This document shows positions 1-5,571 of a DNA stretch of 7,055 nt, piece after piece. The position numbers were made by a program, and so were the translations under genes. The stretch spans positions 1 through 7,055 of the forward strand of contig JBDKGV010000189.1 in NCBI GenBank assembly GCA_039798005.1. Reading direction: 5' to 3'. The notes under the pieces are model-generated. The model saw only the letters and a list, made by a program, of their open reading frames with translations. It did no database searches and was not told the DNA's origin. Source of the DNA: JBDKGV01 sp039798005 (GTDB lineage Bacteria; Fibrobacterota; Fibrobacteria; UBA5070). Position 1 is the stretch's first letter; every line of letters begins with the position of its first letter.

Positions 1-28
1 GGCTCTTCCCGGAAACGTGTGGGTGAAT
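1..28 (+). repeat. Left terminal inverted repeat of the ISL3 element
   Basis: Aligned with the reverse complement of 1366-1393, it matches at positions 1-11 (ggctcttcccg), 16-24 (cgtgtgggt) and 26-28. The mismatches are the four bases 12-15 (gaaa here, tttt in the partner) and position 25. It overlaps the start of a perfect 11-base palindrome at 27-37 (atgccgggcat). Confidence 0.88.
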
Positions 29-177
29 GCCGGGCATGGTCTGGCGTGCAATCGGCATGGCAAGCCACTTTCCGAGCGTCGGGGAAGTTTCCAGATTTGA
101 CACGATGAGTAGCGCCTCAGATCCCGCCAGTTTGGAGTACATCAAGGACAGTTTCGCCCATCCGGGCATGCGCCCCC

Positions 178-1344
178 TTGCACGAGTATCTCGACATCCG
201 ACTGATCCTCAGGGCCGCATCGTTCACTTGGTCCGTCGGGGAAAAAAAGGCGATCTGCGGCAGCTGTGGTCGCGGCAGCGTCCATCGTTACGACTCCCGC
301 GTCCGGCTGATCCGTGATGTCGACTGCGGCTCTTGGAGGATCTGGCTTGCTGTGGAAATCCGTCGCATCGACTGCCCGAAGTGCCGATCCGTGAAGACGG
401 AAACGCTTTCCTGGCTATCGCAGTCAGGCCGCCAGACGGAGCGATTTGTGCAACGGGTAGGAAGACGCTGTCGGGAAGCCAGCATATCCTCGGTGGCCGA
501 GGAATTCGGCCTTCACTGGGACACGGTCAAGTCCATCGACATCCAGTACATGGAGCGGCAGCTCAAGGACCATCCCATCGAGGCTCCGGTGGCCATCGGG
601 ATCGATGAGATCTCCGTGCGCAAGGGACATGAATACCGGATCGTCGTGCATGACCTGGTACGTCGTCGGCCCATCTGGTTCGGCGGATTCGACCGTAGTC
701 GCAAAAGCATGGACGAGTTCTATGCATCCCTGGGCGTCGATGTTTGCAGGGAAATCCGGCTGGGAGTGATGGACATGTGGCCTGCTTTCAGGACCTCGTT
801 CCAGACCCATTGTCCCAACGGAAAGGTCGCCTACGACCACTTCCACATCTGCCAGCACTTGGGCAAGGCCATCGACCAGGTGAGGCGCGCCGAGTACAAG
901 CGGGTGGATGGCGACAAGCGGAGATTCATCAAGGGGCAGCGCTACCACCTGCTGTCCAATCGGGAGAATCTCGACGCCAAGGGACGACTGGAGCTGGAAG
1001 CCCTGCTCAAGGCCAACACTCGTCTGAACAAGGCCTACATGCTGAAGGAATCCTTCGACCAGCTTTGGGGATACAAGAGCCCTACATGGGCGCGCAAGTT
1101 CTTCGACGGCTGGAAGAAGAGTCTGCGGTGGCAGAGGCTCAAGCCCCTGGAGAAGTTTGCCAATATGGTCGACAAGCACTGGGACGGAATCGTGGCCATG
1201 ATGGGGATGAAGGAGAAGATCCCCATGGGATTTGTCGAGGGAATGAACAACAAGATTCGCACCATCCAGCGCAGAGCCTACGGAATCAAGGACGAGGAGT
1301 ATCTCAGACTGAAAGTCCTGACCATGAGCTTGCCAAAGTGGTGA
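178..1344 (+). CDS. ISL3-family DDE transposase
   Basis: This 388-residue protein catalyses cut-and-paste or related transposition of the surrounding element. Residues ~27-69 carry two Cys pairs (C27-x2-C30 and C66-x2-C69) typical of the zf-ISL3 zinc finger. A helix-turn-helix-like DNA-binding segment follows at ~90-128. The catalytic triad is readable: D143 in GIDEIS, D199 in VMDMWPAF and E354 in FVEGMNNKIR, followed by the conserved RRAYGIKDEEYLRLKVL tail. The C-terminus is complete and the TGA lies 21 bases before the right inverted repeat. The start is uncertain. The frame opens at 109 after a TGA at 106-108, contains no ATG or GTG before the zinc finger, and the only usual start codon is TTG at 178, without a clear Shine-Dalgarno site. 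The stretch before C27 looks shorter than in many family members. Family assignment is secure; the start is not. Confidence 0.88.
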   Translation: MHEYLDIRLILRAASFTWSVGEKKAICGSCGRGSVHRYDSRVRLIRDVDCGSWRIWLAVEIRRIDCPKCRSVKTETLSWLSQSGRQTERFVQRVGRRCREASISSVAEEFGLHWDTVKSIDIQYMERQLKDHPIEAPVAIGIDEISVRKGHEYRIVVHDLVRRRPIWFGGFDRSRKSMDEFYASLGVDVCREIRLGVMDMWPAFRTSFQTHCPNGKVAYDHFHICQHLGKAIDQVRRAEYKRVDGDKRRFIKGQRYHLLSNRENLDAKGRLELEALLKANTRLNKAYMLKESFDQLWGYKSPTWARKFFDGWKKSLRWQRLKPLEKFANMVDKHWDGIVAMMGMKEKIPMGFVEGMNNKIRTIQRRAYGIKDEEYLRLKVLTMSLPKW

Positions 1345-1365
1345 ATTAGACAGATTCTGTCAGCG

Positions 1366-1393
1366 ATTGACCCACACGAAAACGGGAAGAGCC
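1366..1393 (-). repeat. Right terminal inverted repeat of the ISL3 element
   Basis: This is the partner of 1-28. Read on the minus strand it starts ggctcttcccg and continues with cgtgtgggt after a four-base mismatched block. It lies 21 bases beyond the transposase stop codon. An 8-bp target duplication would predict tgtcatga (1394-1401) immediately outside. Confidence 0.88.
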
Positions 1394-1433
1394 TGTCATG
1401 ATTGGTGCCCGGGGTGCAAGAGATTGTTGGCAC

Positions 1434-1466
1434 AAAAAAAGGGGCCCCGTTGTCCGGGACCCCTTT
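1434..1466 (-). terminator. Intrinsic terminator of tpx
   Basis: Arms 1438-1449 and 1455-1466 form a 12-bp stem with one C-A mismatch and a five-base loop (1450-1454). On the minus strand the hairpin is followed by a run of seven Ts, complementary to the A run at 1434-1440, three of which also pair in the stem. It begins about 39 bases after the tpx stop codon, as expected for a Rho-independent terminator. In the plus direction there is no T tract outside the stem, so it should mainly stop minus-strand transcription. Confidence 0.85.
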
Positions 1467-1504
1467 CGCGCTTCTCCGTTCGGGAGAAGACTTGCCTTTT
1501 GCAA

Positions 1505-2005
1505 TCAGGCCAGTGCAGCCAAGGCAGCGGCGTAATCGGGCTCGTCGGCGATCTCGTTGACAAGCTGGGTGTACTTGACCACACCAGCCTCGTCCAAGAC
1601 CACCACCGAACGCGCGATCAGTCCCTTGAGCGGGCCGTCGGTCATGAGGATGCCGTAGGCGCTCTCGAAGCCCGCGTCACGGAACGAAGATCCGGTCACG
1701 ACGTTCTCGATCCCTTCCGCACCGCAGAAGCGCTTGGCGGCAAAGGGCAGGTCCTTGGAAACGCACAGGACCACGACATTGTCCTTGCCGGCGGCTTCGG
1801 CATTGAACTTCCGGACCGACGTGGCGCAAGTGGCGGTGTCGACGGAGGGGAAGATGTTGAGAACGACCTTCTTGCCTGAAAGGGAACCGAGAGTGACATC
1901 GGAAAGGTCCTGCTTCACCAAGGAAAATTCCGGAGCCTTGGTGCCGACGGCGGGAAGTTCGCCGGAAGTCGATACAGGGTTGCCGCGCAGATGTGTTGTC
2001 GCCAT
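1505..2005 (-). CDS. tpx: Thiol peroxidase (atypical 2-Cys peroxiredoxin, Tpx)
   Basis: This 166-residue enzyme reduces hydrogen peroxide and alkyl hydroperoxides, normally with thioredoxin as electron donor. Length and layout match the Tpx family. The N-terminal block has HLRGNPV and GELPAVGTKAPEF. The peroxidatic cysteine is C60 in PSVDTATCATSVRKFN, with the family Thr three residues before it (T57). The resolving cysteine is C94 in LPFAAKRFCGAEGIENV. A conserved Arg follows in LIARSVVVLDEAG. The ATG at 2005 is chosen because the protein then begins like known Tpx (MATTHLRG) and an AAGGAG site sits six bases upstream. An in-frame ATG at 2080 would add 25 residues with no family resemblance. 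Tpx usually lacks a signal peptide when cytoplasmic, and none is visible here. The gene is monocistronic, with its own terminator at 1434-1466 and a candidate promoter at 2038-2066. Confidence 0.96.
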   Translation of the reverse strand: MATTHLRGNPVSTSGELPAVGTKAPEFSLVKQDLSDVTLGSLSGKKVVLNIFPSVDTATCATSVRKFNAEAAGKDNVVVLCVSKDLPFAAKRFCGAEGIENVVTGSSFRDAGFESAYGILMTDGPLKGLIARSVVVLDEAGVVKYTQLVNEIADEPDYAAALAALA

Positions 2006-2011
2006 GAGAGT

Positions 2012-2017
2012 CTCCTT
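2012..2017 (-). promoter_or_regulatory. Ribosome binding site that fixes the tpx start
   Basis: The minus strand reads AAGGAG here, followed by six bases and then ATG at 2005-2003. The strength and spacing favour this ATG over the upstream in-frame one at 2080. Confidence 0.8.
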
Positions 2018-2037
2018 GGATGGTTTGTTGCGATGAC

Positions 2038-2066
2038 ACAATACAAGGATCGGGCGTTGAAGTCGA
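2038..2066 (-). promoter_or_regulatory. Candidate sigma-70-type promoter of tpx
   Basis: On the minus strand, TCGACT (2066-2061) and TATTGT (2043-2038) are separated by exactly 17 bases. Each matches four of six consensus positions. Transcription would start near 2031, giving a short leader of about 26 bases that contains the AAGGAG site. This rests on consensus matching only, and no oxidative-stress operator could be recognised. Confidence 0.3.
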
Positions 2067-2152
2067 GGGAAATGATCCAACGGGACTGAAAGGAATCCTT
2101 TTCGCAGGACGTTCCTGAGGTTTCGGACGTGTCATGGCATCGCCTTGGCGAC

Positions 2153-2161
2153 TGTGATAAA
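2153..2161 (+). promoter_or_regulatory. Possible extended -10 element of the lipoprotein gene
   Basis: The sequence TGTGATAAA resembles an extended -10 (TGn followed by a TATAAT-like hexamer, four of six matching). No convincing -35 lies 16-18 bases upstream. A transcript from it would start near 2168, essentially at the ATG at 2169, implying a leaderless mRNA. That would explain the lack of a normally spaced Shine-Dalgarno site. This is inference from consensus only. Confidence 0.22.
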
Positions 2162-2168
2162 CTATGGA

Positions 2169-3506
2169 ATGCCACTTTTGCAGCGATGGATACGAGCAGG
2201 TTCGGCATGGATCGCCGGAGCCGTCCTGGGTCTGCAAGGTTGCACGAGTTTTCAAAACGGCTCGACGCCGGAGTGGATACCGGATCAGGTCTGGGCGGAC
2301 AGTACGGCCGCCAAGATCTCACAGCGAATGGAGACGCTCTGGGGGCATCGCTTCAAGCGCCCGGTGACGGTCGAGGTCATTTCCCCGGATGCGAAGGCCA
2401 CCGTGTTGGATTCCTTTCCGATGGCGGTCCGGCGCGATGCGGTCGTGCGCAAGCTGTGGCTTGCGATCGGCCTCTACCGTCAGGATCAAGCCGAGGTCGT
2501 CGCCGCCGGACGCTTGAGGCAAACGGCCACCCGTGCCCTGTTCCTGCCCCGGAGCCGCCGCATTCTTCTGGTGCCGATCCCCGATGAAAATGTGCTTGAA
2601 GAGGCCTTGGCCCACGAGATGATCCATGCCATGCAAAATGAGATCTTCCCTCTCGCGTCCATGCTGCGCGAAATTCGCGATGAGGATGGAATGGTCGGAT
2701 TTTTGGGGGCTCTGGAAGGGCAGGCGGAATACTTGGCCCCTCGATTGACGCGCACCGGGGAATCGCGGAAAAATTGCCAGATCCCCTCCGGCTCCCTGTG
2801 GTTGCTTTCCGAGGCGATTCGCAGCACGGAACAATTCAGGGACTTGCCCCCGGCCTTGATGCTTCCCAGCTATGCTCCCTATGTCTTCGGGTGGCAATTG
2901 GCCTGCCAAGTGGCGCAAAGGCACGGCATCCATGGATTGGACACGCTCTTGCGACGGCCTCCGGCTGGCTCTTGGCAATTGTGGAACCCTGAGAGCTACC
3001 TCGCTGGAGAACTCCCGGTGGACTGGGATACCAGTTGGGCACAGTTGCATCTGCCAAAACAATGGTCCAAGCTCGGGCAGGCCCGGATCGGGGAAGTCCG
3101 ACTTGCCTCGCTGCTGCTGGAATGGGATCGAGAACTGGCCTGGTCGCTCCTTTCCGATGCCGGACTTGGTTGGCAAGGCGATCGCCTTTGGGTGGTGCGT
3201 CGCAAAGGCGATCAGCAGGAAGGAATCGTCTGGAAATTGAGTTTCGCGACCCCAAAGTTCGCCTCAAGTTTTGGCAGGGCTTGGTGGAAGATCCAAGGAT
3301 TGAGGACAGGGACGGACCTTCCCCCGATTGAAATGCTCACGGCTGGAGTCCGGGGGCAATGGAGCGACCCTCACGGCAATTCCACCACCGTGGTTCAAGA
3401 GGGGGCCCAAGTTCTGTGCGTGCAAGGGTTTTCCGAAGGACTGACGCGGCAGATCCTGCGCCGTCTCGCAAAGCTGCCCCAGGTTCAAGGCAAGGACGCG
3501 CCCTGA
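2169..3506 (+). CDS. Putative lipoprotein zinc metallopeptidase (HExxH, gluzincin-like)
   Basis: With the ATG at 2169 this is a 445-residue protein. It starts with a lipoprotein signal: basic residues at R6 and R9, a hydrophobic stretch 10-22, then a lipobox LQGC with C25 as the likely lipidated residue. A catalytic HExxH motif occurs at H149-EMI-H153, followed by AMQN. The likely third zinc ligand is E183 in LEGQAEYLAPRL, about 30 residues later, the gluzincin arrangement. Further on are PPAGSWQLWNPESY (264-277) and GWQGDR (334-339). These recall bacterial proteins with HELxHALQ, a PP-S-Q-P-Y block and GWGGDR, although I cannot name a characterised member. The substrate is unknown. It probably acts at the outer membrane or periplasm. 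In-frame TTG (2145) and GTG (2154) starts would only lengthen the N-terminus; no start has a good ribosome site. It is transcribed divergently from tpx and converges with the next gene. Confidence 0.8.
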   Translation: MPLLQRWIRAGSAWIAGAVLGLQGCTSFQNGSTPEWIPDQVWADSTAAKISQRMETLWGHRFKRPVTVEVISPDAKATVLDSFPMAVRRDAVVRKLWLAIGLYRQDQAEVVAAGRLRQTATRALFLPRSRRILLVPIPDENVLEEALAHEMIHAMQNEIFPLASMLREIRDEDGMVGFLGALEGQAEYLAPRLTRTGESRKNCQIPSGSLWLLSEAIRSTEQFRDLPPALMLPSYAPYVFGWQLACQVAQRHGIHGLDTLLRRPPAGSWQLWNPESYLAGELPVDWDTSWAQLHLPKQWSKLGQARIGEVRLASLLLEWDRELAWSLLSDAGLGWQGDRLWVVRRKGDQQEGIVWKLSFATPKFASSFGRAWWKIQGLRTGTDLPPIEMLTAGVRGQWSDPHGNSTTVVQEGAQVLCVQGFSEGLTRQILRRLAKLPQVQGKDAP

Positions 3507-3507
3507 C

Positions 3508-4749
3508 TCAGAACAGGAACGATAGGGCCACGGGGATATGGAGCGCGGCCCAAGTGCCGTAGCGCGCAAAGCAAGCCTTGCGCATGGTTCCGGCGAAGGT
3601 GCCGAAATAGATGCCCTTGGCCACGGTGTTGGAGAGCATCGAGAACAGGCATGCCACCCCGAGAATGGGCTCGACGGCCCCGGCCCCTTTGTGCAAGGAC
3701 AGGATGAACGGGTCGATGTCCACGGTGCCCACGATGAGTGAAAGGACCACCAAGCCGGTCTGCCCAAAGGACTCCTTGACGACCCGAGTCACCACGGTGA
3801 GGATCACGAAAAAGACCCCGAAGAACAAGGCCGGCTTCAACTCGAACGGGTTGGTGGTGGGCTGCACCGTAGGTTCAGCCGTCTTGGCACTGGCGCGCAC
3901 CGAAAAGGCGAAGGCAACACCAATGGCCGAAAGGAGGATCAAGCGCAGGCTCAACAAATGCCCGAAGCTCGGGCTGATGAACCACACCAAGGCAAGGATG
4001 CGCAAATACATGATGGAGGAGGCCAAGAGCGAAGCTTGGAGCGCGGCACCGCCCTGGCTTGGATTTTGGCCAGCGATGCGCCCCGCCGCCACAGCCACGG
4101 CCGTGCTGGAAACAATCCCGCCAAGCAAGCCAGAAAGCCACAATCCGACCCGACCCCCAAACTTTTTGGTCAGAAAATATCCACCAAATCCAATGCTGGA
4201 GACAAGGACGACGATCTTCCAGATGCGCGCTGGATTGATGTCGTACTGCGTAAATCCTTGGTTCGGAAGTGCAGGCAGGACAATCAATGCCAAAAGAAGG
4301 AATTTAATAATGCCCAAAAACTCCTTGGAGTCCAGGCTTCCCGCATAGCCTTCAAGGAGTGCTTTCTCAGAGAGCAGGAAGGTGGCCACGATCCCAAGGG
4401 CCATGGGCAACCACACTGGCGCATGGACACACAGAAGGCCAATGGTGAAGTTCAGGAGCACCGCGACTTCGCTGGTCCAACCATTTCCACCCTCCCGGGA
4501 TTTGGCCACGAATCCGGCGATCACGATTCCGGTGAGGGCAAAAAAACCGCCTAGGGCCAAGAAGGGGAACGAGGCACTGCTTCCCCACCCGCAGGCAAAT
4601 CCCAGAAGCGAAACAAGGGCATGGGTTCGCACCCCTGCCCCTGGACGGCGGAGCGCAACGACGGTCCGTTCGCGCTCCAGCCCAAGCAAAAGACCCAGCC
4701 CAAGGGCCAACGCGAAACGCAGTTCGAGCGGCCAGGCCAAGTTGTTCAT
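3508..4749 (-). CDS. MgtC/SapB-type DUF4010 integral membrane protein
   Basis: This 413-residue polytopic protein has roughly eleven hydrophobic segments. The N-terminus has the MgtC-like signature: LGLLLGLERER (18-28) at the end of the first membrane helix, then GVRTHALVSLLG (39-50). The rest is a DUF4010 domain: LDSKEFLGIIKFLLLALIVLPALP (139-162), INPARIWKIVVLVSS (171-185), GLLGGIVSSTAVAVA (207-221), ASSIMYLRILALV (243-255), GTVDIDPFILSL (341-352) and SMLSNTVAKGIYFGTFAGTMRK (370-391). The acidic DIDPF and helix-embedded small residues suggest transport, but the substrate is unknown. Relatives are often annotated only as MgtC/SapB family proteins. The start at 4749 is chosen because the protein then begins at the first helix. 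An earlier in-frame ATG at 4800 would overlap fabI by about 49 bases and add a basic, unrelated tail. Only two bases separate the fabI stop from this ATG, which indicates translational coupling. Confidence 0.88.
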   Translation of the reverse strand: MNNLAWPLELRFALALGLGLLLGLERERTVVALRRPGAGVRTHALVSLLGFACGWGSSASFPFLALGGFFALTGIVIAGFVAKSREGGNGWTSEVAVLLNFTIGLLCVHAPVWLPMALGIVATFLLSEKALLEGYAGSLDSKEFLGIIKFLLLALIVLPALPNQGFTQYDINPARIWKIVVLVSSIGFGGYFLTKKFGGRVGLWLSGLLGGIVSSTAVAVAAGRIAGQNPSQGGAALQASLLASSIMYLRILALVWFISPSFGHLLSLRLILLSAIGVAFAFSVRASAKTAEPTVQPTTNPFELKPALFFGVFFVILTVVTRVVKESFGQTGLVVLSLIVGTVDIDPFILSLHKGAGAVEPILGVACLFSMLSNTVAKGIYFGTFAGTMRKACFARYGTWAALHIPVALSFLF

Positions 4750-4751
4750 GC

Positions 4752-5555
4752 TCAGGCCTTGGGCTCTTCGCCCATGTCCACTGCGGAGAAGCTCACGCAA
4801 TGGTATCCGGCATCCACATGGATCAGTTCACCGGTGATGCCACGACCCATGTCGGAGACCAGGAAGGCGACGGTATCGCCCACTTCGGAGGTATCGACAT
4901 TGCGGGACAGCGGAGAACGGCTGGCACCGATGGTCAGCATCTTGTTGAAGTCACCAATGCCCTTGGCGGCCAAGGTGCGGAGCGGACCCGGGCTCACGGT
5001 GTTCACGCGAATCTTCTTGGCATAGCCAAGGTCATGCGCCAAGTAGCGCACGGAGCATTCCAGTGCAGCCTTGGCCACGCCCATCACGTTGTAGTGGGGC
5101 ACGACCATCTCGCCACCGATGTAGGAAAGGGCGACGATGGCACCCCCTTCCTTCAAGGCCACAGTGGCGTGGTGCGCCAAGGCCGTGAGCGAGTAGGCCG
5201 AGATGTCCAAGGCCATGGTGAATCCCTCACGGGAAGTGTCCTGGAACTCGCCGTCCAAGTCTTCGCGCTTGGCGTAGGCAATGGCGTGCACCAAGAAGTC
5301 GATCTCGCCGAAGTCGGCCTTGACCTTCTCGAACAGCTCGATGACCGATGCGTCGTTGGTCACGTCGCAATCGTAGATCGGAGCGGTCTTGCCTTCGCCT
5401 TGGATCATGCTTTCCACGGAGCCGCGCAGGCGCTCGCCGGGAACGGAGAAGCAGATTTCAGCGCCCTGCTCCCAGCAGGACTTGGCGATGCCCCATGCGA
5501 TGGAACGCTGGTTGGCAACGCCCGTGATCAGACCCTTTTTGCCTTTGAGAATCAT
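4752..5555 (-). CDS. fabI: Enoyl-[acyl-carrier-protein] reductase (NADH), FabI
   Basis: This 267-residue cytoplasmic SDR-fold enzyme performs the last step of each type II fatty acid elongation cycle, reducing trans-2-enoyl-ACP. The N-terminal nucleotide-binding loop is GVANQRSIAWGIA (12-24), as in FabI rather than ordinary SDR proteins (GxxxGxG). CDVTND (63-68) binds the adenine end. The catalytic residues are Y145 in LSYIGGE, Y155 in HYNVMGVAK and K162, corresponding to Y146, Y156 and K163 of the E. coli enzyme. The loop SPGPLRTLAAKGIGDF and the C-terminal GITGELIHVDAGY are also typical. At the site equivalent to E. coli Gly93 there is Ala (A93). The start is supported by an AGGAG six bases upstream, located between the purA stop and this ATG. 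The gap to purA is 16 bases, so the two are very probably co-transcribed. Confidence 0.97.
   Translation of the reverse strand: MILKGKKGLITGVANQRSIAWGIAKSCWEQGAEICFSVPGERLRGSVESMIQGEGKTAPIYDCDVTNDASVIELFEKVKADFGEIDFLVHAIAYAKREDLDGEFQDTSREGFTMALDISAYSLTALAHHATVALKEGGAIVALSYIGGEMVVPHYNVMGVAKAALECSVRYLAHDLGYAKKIRVNTVSPGPLRTLAAKGIGDFNKMLTIGASRSPLSRNVDTSEVGDTVAFLVSDMGRGITGELIHVDAGYHCVSFSAVDMGEEPKA
4757..4760 (-). promoter_or_regulatory. Weak ribosome binding site inside the end of fabI
   Basis: The minus strand reads AAGG within the last fabI codons, followed by seven bases and then the ATG of the DUF4010 gene at 4749. The site lies inside the upstream gene, so initiation probably depends on ribosomes terminating on fabI. 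It supports the 4749 start. Confidence 0.5.
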
Positions 5556-5571
5556 CGAATGCTCCTAATGT

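Larger units (their letters stand above)
1..1393 (+). mobile_element. ISL3-family insertion sequence, apparently complete (1393 bp)
   Basis: The element is bounded by terminal inverted repeats at 1-28 and 1366-1393 that match at 23 of 28 positions, both beginning GGCTCTTCCCG from the outside. It encodes a single transposase with the ISL3 arrangement: an N-terminal Cys pair zinc finger, a helix-turn-helix region, a DDE core and a C-terminal VEGMNNKIR block. The GGCTCTTC-type end and ~1.4 kb length fit the ISL3 family, which usually makes 8-bp target duplications. The predicted right-hand copy would be 1394-1401 (tgtcatga). The left-hand copy lies outside the window, because the window starts on the first base of the element. 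The transposase frame is uninterrupted, so the copy may be active. It sits just beyond the tpx terminator and disrupts no gene visible on its right side. Confidence 0.9.

Noticed and set aside
97..102. Exact TTGACA, a possible -35 for the transposase gene
   Set aside because: No acceptable -10 hexamer lies 16-18 bases downstream.
424..1179. Long minus-strand open frame (251 codons) opposite the transposase
   Set aside because: The opposite strand encodes a clear DDE transposase. The antisense translation shows no family motif and is a by-product of GC-rich codons.
1405..1433. Short inverted repeat gtgcc/ggcac just after the element
   Set aside because: Only five base pairs with a 19-base loop; likely chance.
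2319..3176. Minus-strand open frame (285 codons) opposite the lipoprotein gene
   Set aside because: No start signal or domain; the plus strand has a lipobox and HExxH motif in a longer frame.
3611..4348. Plus-strand open frame (245 codons) opposite the DUF4010 gene
   Set aside because: The Lys/Thr/Pro-rich translation has no recognisable domain, and the other strand has conserved membrane protein motifs.
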